Numbered from the stretch's first letter, positions 32,838-43,047 are shown. The stretch is DNA of 64,000 bases from Boothiomyces macroporosus (GCA_027604185.1 JADGKB010000018.1:62001-126000); one strand, 5' to 3'. Made by a program: numbers and translations. The notes: generated by a model not told the origin, from the letters alone.

Positions 32838-33098
32838 AAAGTCTTCCAAGCATACCTTTCAACGATTGAACGTGCATCCTTTCTGATTGAAAACAAGAAA
32901 TAAAATCCTTTACGAGTAACTTCCGAATACGCACCCCTGGTATTAATTTCGTGTTTGAAAGGATAAAAGCATTCTCTTCACAGCCATTGAGGGCCACCAA
33001 CTCCCCTGGCCCCGGAAATTTCGAAGCGCCGAAATCAATATGGACTATTTTTTCAAAGACACTACAGCCAACTTAGCATATCCACAATGCGGTTCGAC

Positions 33099-33105
33099 TA
33101 TAAAA
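33099..33105 (+). promoter_or_regulatory. TATA box of HMG gene 2
   Basis: TATAAAA 45 bp before the ATG at 33151. An intermediate out-of-frame ATG at 33123 would lie near a start site placed 25-30 bp downstream of the TATA box. Confidence 0.5.
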
Positions 33106-33150
33106 TGTTCATCCACGGTTTCATGACCCACAAATCGAGTGTAAAGTAAT

Positions 33151-33759
33151 ATGACCAGACAAGAGCCAAAGAAACCACTCAACAGCTTCTTCCACTACAG
33201 AAAAGCCAAGAAGCAGGAGATTGTTCGCAATTATCACATCACTAAAAGCCATGAAATCAGTAAAAAGGCTGCTGAACTTTGGGCAAAGGAATCCAAGCAA
33301 GTCCGGAATCATTTTCATCAAATATCTTTGGACGAACACAACAAGTTTAAAGAGCAATACCCGGATTACGATTGGCAACCGTGGAAAAGGAATCCAAAAT
33401 GCCCAAGGTCACCTTCAAGATCACCAGTGTTATCGACTGAATCTAAAAGATTATCAGAGCCTTTACTGACTTCTCCAAAAAGCTCACCTGTACGACTATC
33501 AAAATCTGCAAATTTTCTGAATGCATTTCAATACACTCCAATCATGACTCCAAAGCTATTTTACAAAGTTTCGTCTGATGTCCTTGAAGCAACCAAGCTA
33601 GATGAAGGGATTAACTTTAATGAATTCATGGATTCAAGTGTATTTAGCTCTCCTACTATAACTGTTGATACCATTGCCAGCTGTGGAGGCTCCCCAGTCT
33701 CTACGTGTTCCTTTGATCCTTCTTTTGATTTTGGATTTGAATTGTTTGGTGATATATAA
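33151..33759 (+). CDS. HMG-box protein 2, MATA_HMG-like (202 aa)
   Basis: The box at residues 6-78 (KKPLNSFFHYRKAKKQEIV, ITKSHEISKKAAELWAKES, PDYDWQPWKR) is closely related to gene 1. The tail carries VRLSKSANFLNAF, IMTPKLFYKVSSDVLEATKLD, FNEFMDSS and SPVSTCSFDPSFDF, so it aligns with gene 1 over its full length and with gene 7 around LFYKVS. Divergent orientation relative to gene 1, separated by 1.6 kb. No intron. Probable nuclear DNA-binding regulator; target genes unknown. Confidence 0.85.
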   Translation: MTRQEPKKPLNSFFHYRKAKKQEIVRNYHITKSHEISKKAAELWAKESKQVRNHFHQISLDEHNKFKEQYPDYDWQPWKRNPKCPRSPSRSPVLSTESKRLSEPLLTSPKSSPVRLSKSANFLNAFQYTPIMTPKLFYKVSSDVLEATKLDEGINFNEFMDSSVFSSPTITVDTIASCGGSPVSTCSFDPSFDFGFELFGDI

Positions 33760-33968
33760 CAACTATCGTTTATAATACTTGTACGTAATAGAATATATAT
33801 CAATAAAAGAGTTTTCTGACATTTTCGGTGGTACAATTTATGTTTGAATTCAAGCATGACGTGTGAGTGAGCTCAAGCTTGGTTTATTCTTTGGATGACT
33901 GAAACAAAGCAAACCAGAATATCAATTTAAAGTTGAAGCAAAATAGAGTATAAGTTTATTAAAGAGGG

Positions 33969-34457
33969 TCAAAGTTGAGTGTACAATGAAAAGATTGGTT
34001 GATAGTAATCAAGTCTGGTTGCCTCAAATACATCGTAAGAGATTCCATTCAAAGAATAGCCAGGATCCATTTGAGGAGATAAACATATTTCACTTGAATC
34101 ACCATCACTGGATTGACTGTCATGTAAAAGAAATGCAGCAGCCAACTTTGAAGTAGACTGCCTTTGTTTACTTTCCGAGACTGGCTTGGATTTTGTTCTT
34201 TTTCTGTTCCATGGCTGCCATTCATAATCTGGATAGAGCTCTTTAAACTTGGTATGCTCTTGCAAAGATAATTGTTTATAATAGTTTCGCACAGCGATAC
34301 TTTCTTTGGCCCACATGTCTGCAGCGATCTTGCTGATTTCGTTACTTTTGGTCAAACCAAACTTGTCAACAATCTCTTGTCTTTTTGTCTTTCGATAGTG
34401 GAAGAAGCTGTTTAGCGGTTTAAGGCTTCGGTATTTTTTAGAGTAGTTGGTAGTCAT
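33969..34457 (-). CDS. HMG-box protein 3, MATA_HMG-like (162 aa)
   Basis: The box at residues 11-83 reads LKPLNSFFHYRKTKRQEIV, LTKSNEISKIAADMWAKES, YYKQLSLQEHTKFKELY, PDYEWQPWNRKRTKSK. EISKIAADMW is closer to the general MATA_HMG consensus (EISKI) than the others. The tail is shorter and ends ISYDVFEATRLDYYQPIF, a variant of the family SPDVxEATLL motif. Convergent with gene 2 (209 bp between stops). TATATAAA lies 24 bp before the ATG. Confidence 0.83.
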   Translation of the reverse strand: MTTNYSKKYRSLKPLNSFFHYRKTKRQEIVDKFGLTKSNEISKIAADMWAKESIAVRNYYKQLSLQEHTKFKELYPDYEWQPWNRKRTKSKPVSESKQRQSTSKLAAAFLLHDSQSSDGDSSEICLSPQMDPGYSLNGISYDVFEATRLDYYQPIFSLYTQL

Positions 34458-35390
34458 TCACTAGTTGTACCAAGGAAGGGCTTTATATACACGATTGCTT
34501 TTGCGCTTTTAATGCGGTCCTTTTTGTGGCATTGCTCACCTAGACCCGAATCATATTTTTGAACCCCAGAGCAAACATTGGGCTGACATTACACAACAAC
34601 CTTGTAAACGCAAAAGTCGGGTTTTCCAAACAGGCAAAATATAATATATTGTGCCAAATCACAAATGTAAAATCCACATGATGAATACTTGGAATGTTAT
34701 TCAATCTTTTCAGGTTAATTGACTAAATTATTGCGTGTGCTCACAAAAGTTTTCCCGTCTTTGATGTCACACTGCTTTTATGTGACATATAGACAGCTTT
34801 TCTTCTTGGTCAGAGAATAATTCGAGAACTTGGTCTATTGACCGCTAAAAGCATTCATCTGCTGGTTTTAAACAACAAATTCGGGGACGTGCTACTGAAG
34901 CGTTAATCAGCCGAATAGCATCAAAGGTACTAGGAAATGTTTTAAAACCTGAACCGAATACTCAGCCCAACGACATGCCAAAATTTTCACGCTATTTTCT
35001 AAAACAAATTCACTGCCACTGAGCCTATGGTACAAACACACGATTGATTGTGTCTATGCTCACTCAAAGGGCTTATTCAATTAAAGAATTAGTTATCTGG
35101 TGACCAACACTAAAGATTCAACTGCTCTATGTAAGGATTACATTCATTAATCCATAATATGGATAACACATTCGAAATGAAGCAACTTGAACTTATATTT
35201 GAAGTAGATTTATCGAGTGCTCATTATATAATTTAGGATATTCTCGTCCTAGAATTACAGGATAGAAAAGCGGATATGAAGCTGCTAGTCGAAAGTTTTC
35301 TTGACGGTTTCCTAGATTGGGATTACTCAAGTCGAGGGAAACTCTTGGTGATAGATCAAAACTTGGTTTATAACGGAACAAATCATTTAT
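34458..35390. other. Spacer between HMG genes 3 and 4
   Basis: No gene was recognised in 0.93 kb. It includes the TATA box of gene 3 (TATATAAA, 34482-34489, minus strand). A 62-codon open frame at 35193-35381 (-) has no ATG. Confidence 0.5.
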
Positions 35391-35849
35391 TCATATAAAC
35401 TTGAGATTATAATGATTATAGTGAGTATTCGTGGTTTGAATTGTGGTATATGTTGATATCAGTGTTGCCTCGTATACATCAGGAGAGATACAGTGATTTG
35501 ATTCAATTATGTTATATCCTTCACCAATATTTCCTGGTTGAAACATCGTATACATATCCTCAGCTCCTCTATCCGTTACAATTTTGGGAATGCTGGATTT
35601 GAAACGATATCTGCCGCTTTTGGGTTTTCGCCTTGTTCTTTTGGATCCAGAAATATCCGATAGATATCCCACCCGTGTATTAATTGGGAGTTGTGGAAAA
35701 TAGTTTCGAACGTCTTGACTTTCATTTGCTCGAGAACAATTGACTAATCGACTATCATCAGCCTCTGGTATATCTTGCTCCTTTAATTCGTTATACAAAA
35801 GGAATTCATTGCATGGTTTGAAATAACTGCTGTTTGTCTTGTATCGCAT
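35391..35849 (-). pseudogene. HMG-box gene 4, decayed (152 aa frame)
   Basis: The reading frame is open from an ATG at 35849, 27 bp after a TATA box (ATATAAATG at 35877-35884), but the HMG box is wrecked. KPCNEFLLYNELKEQDI stands for KPLNSFFLYRKxKKQEI, the ITKSHEISxKAAELW helix is unrecognisable, and ANESQDVRNYFPQLP stands for AKESxxVRNYFxQLS. The DWQPWK end is absent. The C-terminal motif survives as ISPDVYEATLIS. It is therefore a family member that has lost DNA-binding residues: either a pseudogene with an intact frame or a protein kept for its C-terminal motif. Confidence 0.65.
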
Positions 35850-36372
35850 GAAAAGTTCCTTTTCTTTCGCAAGGGCATTTATATGGAATATTTGTGGGAC
35901 GTACCAAATCAGGGAACTCAAAGAGAACTCAATGAATTTTGCCTGATTCGCCAATAGGTCAGTAATAACGAATATTAGTTGAATACCTTTACCACGGGCT
36001 TTTTAATGAATCAACTATTCAACCCTTTCAGCTATACCTGTCTCTTCGAGAGCAGTTCAATGTCACAGAATAATCCGTTCACTGTGACTCAAACTTACCT
36101 GATGTTTTTTTTCTGGGACATTAGGATGAGCATATCTCTAGTGCTCTTTGCCGAATACTGAATTATATTTCTAGAATCTACGCATTCCCATTTAATATCT
36201 AGCAGATCTTTGTGAGCAAGGCCATTAAATTATTTCACTGGTTACAAGAATGTGGCAACAGATCCGGCGTAGCCTGATCTAATAACGCTGAAAAGCCATT
36301 ATGTCCATTAAACGTTTCATATCTGAGGTTTGAAAAGGGTTTTATTTATAGTTATTATACACTTCAAGATAT
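35850..36372. other. Intergenic, no gene seen
   Basis: A 523-bp spacer holding the TATA box of gene 4. No similarity recognised in any frame. Confidence 0.5.
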
Positions 36373-36867
36373 TTATAGATCATTCGGTTTAGAGGCAAGG
36401 TTAAAGTGACCTTGATCATACCAAATGATCGTTCCTTTGATATCTGAATCTAGCAATGTGGCATCATATACATCCTGAGATACAAACCCTGAATGAATAA
36501 AATTGGGTGAACTTTGGAGTAATGTTGGATGTAAAAAATGGGACACGACGTATTCACTTTCTGAAGTAGATTGAGGAGAAAGAAGATAGCTGTCAATCCT
36601 GCTCTTTTTCGACCTTGTCTTCCACGGCTGCCAGTCATAATTAGGGTGTCGCTGCTTGAAAGCAGAGTGTTCATTCATAGAGATTTCCTTAAAGTATTCC
36701 TTTACGCTAGCACTTTCACTTTTCCATAATTCAGCAGCTTTTCTGCTGATTTCGTGACTTTTTGTAATATTGAACTTTGAAATAATCTCTAGTTTCTTTG
36801 CCTTTCGGTAGTGGAAGAAACTGTTCATTGGCTTCTGTAGTTTTGAAGGTTGTTTTATGTATTTCAT
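36373..36867 (-). CDS. HMG-box protein 5, MATA_HMG-like (164 aa)
   Basis: The start is ATG 36867 (MKYIKQPSKLQKPMNSFFHYRK); codons upstream in frame lack ATG, and TATAAA lies 27 bp before it (36895-36900). The box spans residues 11-83 (PMNSFFHYRKAKKLEII, ITKSHEISRKAAELWKSES, HPNYDWQPWKTRSKKSR). The tail contains FVSQDVYDATLLDSDI, the shared motif. Same strand as genes 1, 3 and 4. No intron. Likely nuclear DNA-binding protein. Confidence 0.83.
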   Translation of the reverse strand: MKYIKQPSKLQKPMNSFFHYRKAKKLEIISKFNITKSHEISRKAAELWKSESASVKEYFKEISMNEHSAFKQRHPNYDWQPWKTRSKKSRIDSYLLSPQSTSESEYVVSHFLHPTLLQSSPNFIHSGFVSQDVYDATLLDSDIKGTIIWYDQGHFNLASKPNDL

Positions 36868-37260
36868 CTTGTGAGAACTAACATTGCTGTTCAATTTATA
36901 CTTTACGAGGGGAGCTGAGGAGTCTATATGGCTGGTTCTCTTTCAAGCTCAAACCCGGATATGGGGTGATGGCTAAAGTAGGCTGAAGACCGAGTTGGTC
37001 TTGGGAATCATGATCCACAAAAGGACACGAGTAAAGTGTCGTACCAATATAATAAACGGTTACAAGGAAAGTGTACTTTATCACCAAGCAATCACTCATT
37101 AAAAGTACAATATTTGTAGGATTACGTCCAAATTTGGTCTTTGGTGAAAGCAGAACTCATCAAAGGAAAAATATAAACCAGCCCTTACAATATAATAACT
37201 CATCCGTAGTCCTATAACACCAAATTGCCAATTGAAACCAAGACAGCGCATCCCCAACAA
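36868..37260. other. Intergenic, no gene seen
   Basis: A 393-bp spacer between the PAF-AH-like gene and HMG gene 5. Contains only the TATA box of gene 5. Confidence 0.5.
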
Positions 37261-38479
37261 TTACTTTGAGTTTATTACATTATACAAGTCGTCAAAAGCC
37301 GTTTCGTCAAATACCACTCGTTCATGAGCAACTTCTTGAATCTTGACTGGAACTTGCAAATACTTTTGAATGAAGCCGTAAATTAGAGAATCCTGGATCT
37401 TATGCGCTTCAACAGGGTTAGAACCACATTGCTTGGCCATTGACATAATCTTTGGGTACAGCAACCCAAAATCTGAAGCATCATTGTGCTTTGTGTCTTT
37501 GATGTAAGCTACTTTGGTTTCGGCCTTTTTGCTCCTCTCAACGAGTCGTTGTACTGCATCAAGATTGGACTTCCAATGAAACACCTAGGATTAAAATTAA
37601 ACTTACGTGACTTTGAAGATTCATGTGAGGTATGTGGATTTCTGCTTCTGGATTGACGGCATGCATCCACGGATCAAGAATAACAGCACATTTGAAATTA
37701 ATTTCATTCGCTTCCAAAACATGGATACTCGTGGCTCCCTAATATAAAACCAAAATTACCCCAAAGGAATGGCCAACAAGTGCCTTGTTGTCAAAATCAA
37801 ATCTATTCTGGAACTGGTTGAGTAAAGTATTCTTTTTAGATTCATCTTTTGAATAAATGAAACTGTCATCTCCGGAATCAATTCTCTTTAACAATTCTAG
37901 CACTGTATAAACTTCGTTTTTGCGATGTGTCAGTTGCGACCTTCTGAAACGCAAGGCATACTCTGTTTCGGTTTCACCATCCAACACTTCTTCCTTTGCA
38001 GGATGATGATAAGGGATTTCCAAATCATTAGCATGTCTGACAGTGGCACAAGCTGATCCGTCACCGTGCTCAATAGCAGCAACTATAAATCCTCTTGAAG
38101 CTAAATTTCCACATAGATTGGAATACGTAGTACGCATACCGGCTAATCCATGAGAAAATATAACCACAGGTAACTTTGTTGGAAGAGAAGCAGTTTCGAG
38201 CGGTGTTTCCTTGAACGCAGCTAATTTTGTGTATACCAGGAATGGATAAATAAACGTCGAGATTAAATAAGTCGGAATATTAAGGAAATTTCCGTATCCT
38301 TTGGAGTAGAACCATCCTTCAGGTAGCCAATTCTGTTTTGGTGCAGAGGTTGTCGAAGTGGGGTAATATAATCGGAAGAGAACACCCTTCCTTAGCGGTG
38401 AGTTGCCATCTGGGTTTGATTCGATATCTACAAATCCTACTTTATGTGGTCCTTGATAATTTGGCAGGTTGGCAAACAT
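37261..38479 (-). CDS. PAF acetylhydrolase-family lipase (391 aa, 2 introns)
   Basis: Three exons flank introns of 21 nt (37739-37759) and 22 nt (37585-37606). The start at 38479 (MFANLPNYQGPHKVG) is chosen because TATAAATT (38507-38514) lies 27 bp upstream. Motifs match the plasma/intracellular PAF-AH II group: LPVVIFSHGLAGMRTTYS, ASRGFIVAAIEHGDGSAC, the nucleophile elbow VGHSFGGAT (split by intron 1), ILDPWMHAV with the catalytic Asp and IKDTKHNDASDFGLLYP with the catalytic His. It likely hydrolyses short or oxidised sn-2 acyl chains of phospholipids. No signal peptide is visible, so an intracellular place is likely. Confidence 0.88.
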
Positions 38480-38506
38480 GAGGGTGAGTTTTTCCACTTG
38501 GTCTAC

Positions 38507-38514
38507 AATTTATA
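38507..38514 (-). promoter_or_regulatory. TATA box of PAF-AH-like gene
   Basis: TATAAATT on the minus strand, 27 bp before the chosen ATG at 38479. Confidence 0.55.
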
Positions 38515-38572
38515 TTTTGCCAGGCTTAGGCCGAAACAAGGAGAAAAGGCGCCGCAATCGGACGACTTGATC

Positions 38573-39754
38573 TCAGTATTTATTAGCAATTTCTTGAATG
38601 TCTTTAGATTGCAAATAGGAAATCAACGTTGCGTTCTCTTCTGGAGTGCCAACAGTAATTCTCAAGCATCCGAGACAACCGAGTTCGTTTCCTCTGAATC
38701 TAACTACAACCCCACTGATTTCAGCTAAATGCTTGTAGATATCCATTGCTACTCCATTGTCGGGAATGCCTTGCTTGTTTACAAACTGTGCGAGTACAAA
38801 GTTAGCGTCATGAGTCCCTAAAAATCCACCAATAAATGGTAGTTTTGACATTTGGATCATCAGTAGTTTACGCTGCTCTTTGATTGACGCAACATAGCTT
38901 GCCATTACTGGCAATCCATCTCCTAGGGCCTGATTTGCAATATTGGATGTCAAAGTAGAGATATTGTATGGTGCCTTTGTATTGTTGAATATTTGGGCAA
39001 TCTCTGGTGATGATATAGTATATCCTAATCTACATTAACTCCAACTACCTGATTCCTGCCAATCCGAATGCTTTTGAGAGAGTCTGGCTGACAATCAAAT
39101 TTGGATATTTTTCTACTAAAGACGAGCAAGAGGCATCAGCACAAAAGTCAATATATGCTTCATCGACAAACACAATTCCTTTAAATCCAGATTCCAATAT
39201 TTGGACAATGTCAGTCTGTGCAAGCAAAGTCCCAGTAGGGTTTCCAGGCGAACACAAAAACACAAGTTTGATTGTTGGGTCTTGTTGGATTTCCTTTAAT
39301 ATCTGAAATTAAAAATAATTACACTTGGAACATCCAATTGAAACTTTCCGCCCTCAACAATCAAAGGTACTTTGGCAATTCCAGCATCGTTGATGTTTGC
39401 GGATACAGAATACATTCCGTAAGTTGGAGGAGTGATCAATATCTTTTCTTTTCCAGGTTGAACAAATACTCTGATCGCCATATCAATACATTCATCGCTT
39501 CCAACCCCCAAAAAGAATCGGTTTGTGGATTGAATATTACGGAGCTTGCACAGCTTTTCCTTTATTTCCAGCTGATAAGGATCTGGATATCTTTCCAAGT
39601 TCCCATTTACAAAGCTGGAATTTTGTGGTAGCGATGACCCGTGAGAGTTTTCGTTTGCATCCAAGAGAATTCCAGAAGAGTAATCGTCTCTGGCGCATCT
39701 GTAAGGCTTTAATGCGTAGATGTTTGGTCTCACAATTGATTTTAAATCAAACAT
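38573..39754 (-). CDS. Histidinol-phosphate aminotransferase (380 aa, 2 introns)
   Basis: Three exons flank introns of 20 nt (39303-39322) and 19 nt (39030-39048). The joined protein is MFDLKSIVRPNIYALKPYRCARDDY, then LDANENSHGSSLP, LGVGSDECIDMAIRVF, TPPTYGMYSVSANIN, CSPGNPTGTLL, VDEAYIDF and SQTLSKAFGLAGIRLGY, where the Lys of SKAFGLAGIR binds pyridoxal phosphate. Length and motifs match class II aminotransferases of the HIS5/HisC type that convert imidazole acetol-phosphate to histidinol phosphate. The organism therefore probably makes its own histidine, which argues against a highly reduced intracellular parasite. Divergent from the unknown gene at 39986. Confidence 0.93.
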
Positions 39755-39985
39755 TTTAGTAAACTTTTTTCGTCCGCTATTTTTCCAAAATTGGAAGAGA
39801 TGAGATGGGAGAAGTATGACACATCAAATTGATAGTAATAAACCAACAAATCGTGTTTGGACATATGATTACGTAAGCAATTATGGATCTTCAAATGAAC
39901 TGCTGTTTCGCATCAAGTTTAATTGACTAATAATCACATGACTATGCTGCACAACTAAATTCCAACTTGTGCAACTTTTTACCAA

Positions 39986-40951
39986 ATGCCCACTCCGCCT
40001 CCACCTCCACTACCACCGGTGCAAACGATTAATTCCAATGAGCCAAGGATATTTACAGAGCAGGAATTGCAGAAACAGCACCAAGACAAAATACTGATCG
40101 AGTTGAGGGTAGAGTCGTACCTACAGCCTCTAAAATCAATATTGCACAGAAGCGAGTCATTTCAATTTACCGGCCAGCAAATGAAAGACATTGTACATTT
40201 ACATCGCAGGCTGTCTGATAATTATCAACTGTGGAAGCAAGGAGAAGGCGAATTTGAACAGATAGTCGACACTACAAATGCGCTAAAGGCTAAATTAGAT
40301 ATCGATTCAAACGATGTGAGAGAACTGGATCAAGACGCATTCAAGACCAAATTCAAGATTGGACCGAAATACATGAAGATTCTACGATATATAAAAAACA
40401 CAAATTTCATGAAGGATATTATTGACTGCTACTTTAAATACCACCCCAAAACCAACGTATCGGTAGTTCAGCTAGTCGATTGGATCATTAAAGTTGAAGC
40501 AAACCCTTCTGAATATGCTGGTATAACTGTACAGTCGGTAAAGAGTATGATTGGTTCAATGGGCGATGAAATGTTCAAGGAAAACTTTATCTCTCATTTC
40601 AAAAACATTTACAGGACAGATCAGATACCACAAGAGTTGATTCAGGACTCACAAGCATTGATTTCAGCAGAGGAACGAATACAAACCTTTTTCGGATCTT
40701 ATCAAGCAATGTGGAACTTTACGCTTAAACTCCAAGCATGTCCCTACGACCAACTATATGAAGACGCGATTGCATTTGTGTATGTGCTGTCTAGTTTTAC
40801 TGCTGACCAATGGCAAGATATTTCAACATATGATTGGTGCCCGTCAGATATAAAATACCGATTTGATACCGCCAAAACCAATTGTGAAAAAGTAATCCGC
40901 CATTATTATCTCTACGAGCTGAATCCCAAATATCATGCTGCGATATTTTAA
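39986..40951 (+). CDS. Unknown 321-aa protein with proline-rich N-terminus
   Basis: Long uninterrupted frame starting MPTPPPPPLPPVQ, followed by a largely helical, charged protein without membrane segments or signal peptide. Residues such as KFKIGPKYMKILRYIKNTNFMKDIIDCYFKYHP and EERIQTFFGSYQAMWNF give no family I recognise. Codon use resembles its neighbours and the frame is long, so it is real. The poly-Pro start could bind SH3, WW or profilin-like partners (inference). The stop is TAA at 40949-40951. Confidence 0.75.
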   Translation: MPTPPPPPLPPVQTINSNEPRIFTEQELQKQHQDKILIELRVESYLQPLKSILHRSESFQFTGQQMKDIVHLHRRLSDNYQLWKQGEGEFEQIVDTTNALKAKLDIDSNDVRELDQDAFKTKFKIGPKYMKILRYIKNTNFMKDIIDCYFKYHPKTNVSVVQLVDWIIKVEANPSEYAGITVQSVKSMIGSMGDEMFKENFISHFKNIYRTDQIPQELIQDSQALISAEERIQTFFGSYQAMWNFTLKLQACPYDQLYEDAIAFVYVLSSFTADQWQDISTYDWCPSDIKYRFDTAKTNCEKVIRHYYLYELNPKYHAAIF

Positions 40952-41055
40952 CGAAGCAAGGTATTTTCAAAAACAATCGCCAGTAGCTATCTATTAATAA
41001 ACAACTCTTGTAGAATCGCGGGAATCTAGTGTAATTGGACTGCTCTTGAAATTAT

Positions 41056-41129
41056 AATCACGTCTATTGGATGCACAGTAAACACACCAGTTAATCACGT
41101 CTGTTGGATGCACCATAAACACACCAGTT
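41056..41129 (+). repeat. Tandem 37-bp duplication
   Basis: Two abutting 37-bp units (41056-41092, 41093-41129) both start AATCACGTCT and end ACACACCAGTT; they differ at three positions. The pair lies about 85 bp upstream of the UPF0538 gene. Confidence 0.85.
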
Positions 41130-41211
41130 CGGAACCAACCTGCGATAATTATCATGCAAGAGCACTCAAACTGACTTGAGTCAATGTTTGATTTTTTTCT
41201 GAAATCAGAAA

Positions 41212-41622
41212 ATGTCGGCAGTACTGACAATCAGATTGATAAAGTCATTTGAATACAGGACAACAAAGAATTTGATATTAAACCATATTGATTTGGATAT
41301 GACTGTTGGCGAACTAAAAGAACTAATTATATCCAGTAATTTTTACCTAACTATTTGAAATCAAAACAACCCCGGGATACAAGCCATATTTGAACGTTGA
41401 GTTTGATACGCTTAAATTGTACTTTACCGCTCATGGAACCAAATCCCAAAATTTGATTATCAATTTGAATGACGATGGATTCTTGACTGACAATTCAAAG
41501 AAGCTATCGCAAGTTGGAATAGGTACTCTATAACTGATGTAGAAAATGAAACCGAAATTTCATTCTTCAAGCTTGCCGACTATAATGTGTTTAAAGCCAA
41601 CCCGGAAATTAAATGGGAATGA
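41212..41622 (+). CDS. UPF0538 (C2orf76-like) protein (122 aa, 2 introns)
   Basis: Reads MSAVLTIRLIKSFEYRTTKNLILNHIDLDMTVGELKELIISS, then KIKTTPGYKPYLNVEFDTLKLYF, a middle with NLIINLNDDGFLT, and ENETEISFFKLADYNVFKANPEIKWE (segments given separately). It follows the C2orf76 family over its full length, including the VRLIRSFEHR-like start and the YKxxKANP end. The second intron (41523-41542, 20 nt, GT..AG) is canonical. The first gap is closed only by removing 22 nt at 41336-41357, which start GT and have CTAAC but end TG. So either a GT-TG intron is used or the 3' splice site has mutated. Function of the family is unknown. Confidence 0.72.
41336..41357 (+). other. Possible 22-nt intron with TG 3' end
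   Basis: Begins GTAATTTTTACC, has CTAAC and ends ATTTG where ATTAG would be expected. Removal restores the UPF0538 frame and family length. No GT..AG alternative within 48 nt keeps the frame. Confidence 0.5.
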
Positions 41623-41809
41623 GAACCCATTCCAAGTAATAAAATTAAAATTATTGATTGATGGCGGTGTAGTTTTAATTTGGTATTGGCTATGAAGGGC
41701 TTTGAATCAATCACAAACACCACGTCTCCTCTTTTGCCTCGTAGGCGGAGTAGGGGATCACAGCCAAAATGCCGAATGGGAATAAAAAGACAGACAATTG
41801 ACACTTGAC

Positions 41810-42277
41810 ATGCCTAAAGTAACTCTCAAAAAACCATTAAACAGCTTCTTTTTATATCGCAAATCAAAGAAGCAAGAAATAATCCGCAATTACCATATTA
41901 CAAAAAGCCATGAAATCAGCAAGAAAGCAGCAGAGTTGTGGCAGTTGGAAAGTAGAGAAGTCAAGGACTATTATGCAAAGCTGTCACTTGAGGAGCATAA
42001 TAAATTCAAGGAAATGAATCCGGATTTCGATTGGCAGCCATGGAAAAAGAAAAGAAATGATACCAAGAAGGATGAAATCAAATCTAGTCTACCGCCATTA
42101 ATTGATCCTGTAAATCTCAACAGTTATTATCCATCACCAGTAGAATCAGCGATTTACTTTCCGTTGGTAAAAGAGCTTGATATTACTGAATTATTTACAC
42201 AAGAGTTTAACCATTCGCAGGCGAATCAAGTTGAACCATTTAACTTTGAAGAGTTTCTTGATTTCAGTATATGTTGA
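41810..42277 (+). CDS. HMG-box protein 6, MATA_HMG-like (155 aa)
   Basis: The ATG at 41810 (MPKVTLKKPLNSFFLYRK) is used; upstream in-frame codons contain no ATG, and AATAAAAAG at 41781 is the best TATA-like element. The box covers residues 7-80 (ITKSHEISKKAAELWQLES, YYAKLSLEEHNKFKEMN, PDFDWQPWKKKR). The tail is short and acidic and lacks the SPDVxEATLL motif found in the others, ending FNFEEFLDFSIC. It follows the UPF0538 gene by 187 bp on the same strand. Confidence 0.83.
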   Translation: MPKVTLKKPLNSFFLYRKSKKQEIIRNYHITKSHEISKKAAELWQLESREVKDYYAKLSLEEHNKFKEMNPDFDWQPWKKKRNDTKKDEIKSSLPPLIDPVNLNSYYPSPVESAIYFPLVKELDITELFTQEFNHSQANQVEPFNFEEFLDFSIC

Positions 42278-43047
42278 CTTGGCCCGTCAACCTCTCCATA
42301 TCAATTCTTTTGTAATAAATATTCCTGAACCTTACTATGAATACGAGTGGGATCAATGTAGTATTTCTTGGAAATAAACTGTAATATTTTGGACTGACTT
42401 TACCGTCTGAAAGATAATTGTAGTGATTTCATCAGTCGTACATAAATATTTCTACCGATCGTTTATAATTTTGCTGCACAAAGAAAGAACAGGTGATTGA
42501 TAACCATTTGAGCCTTCTGGTGACAGCAGTTGCAAAAATAGTTGTATGACTCGATGAATCACCAAACTCACAAGCAATGGAAAAATGTTCAGCCCAAACT
42601 GTGGAAAATGTTCAATTTACAGTTATGTCGACTTGGCTGGCACATAGATTTCAATAAAACACTGTCCCAAAAGCTTTATGGCACTATAGGCCTTATAGGC
42701 GGTATTGCTTTTTTAAAACTTAACTGCGTACACGATTCGCTAAATCCCCTTACTCTTTAGTACGTGAAGCACAAATCACGTGATTATAAAGAAGACTTGC
42801 CGAGATGACAAATATACGAGTAGTGGAGAAAAGTGTGTTGTTTTTTCCACATCTGTAAGGTTCTAGGAGTAATTGGCTATCCAATAAGACTAATTTTGGT
42901 GGGATTGGGTAAATAGCTGTCCGAATAAACGCACTCCGAAGATATTTTTTTCGGTTTCCGAAATTTCAATTCCCTTACTCCTTGCTCAGCGGCCGCTTGT
43001 TAATGAATCCCCTATAAATAAGACAGAAAAGGCGTGCCTGATCAATA
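42278..43047. other. Intergenic, no gene seen
   Basis: A 770-bp spacer between HMG genes 6 and 7. Short frames only; no recognised domain or RNA. TATAAATA of gene 7 lies at 43013-43020. Confidence 0.5.
43013..43020 (+). promoter_or_regulatory. TATA box of HMG gene 7
   Basis: TATAAATA, 27 bp before the ATG at 43048. Confidence 0.6.

Larger units (their letters stand above)
31523..33150. other. Long spacer between HMG genes 1 and 2
   Basis: No gene was recognised in 1.6 kb. A stretch near 32075-32130 (ATGTATTTTTTCAAAGAG, ACAGCCAC, CAACAATGC) resembles 33040-33092 just upstream of HMG gene 2 (CTATTTTTTCAAAGACA, ACAGCCAA, CCACAATGC). AAATATAAAAGC follows at 32173. This may be a duplicated HMG promoter that lost its gene. 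AT-rich otherwise. Confidence 0.45.

Noticed and set aside
35193..35381. 62-codon minus-strand frame after HMG gene 4
   Set aside because: Contains no ATG and no similarity to the HMG family; probably chance.
41336..41388. 48-nt GT..AG intron in the UPF0538 gene
   Set aside because: Using the next AG (ATACAAG) gives the wrong frame and removes conserved residues.
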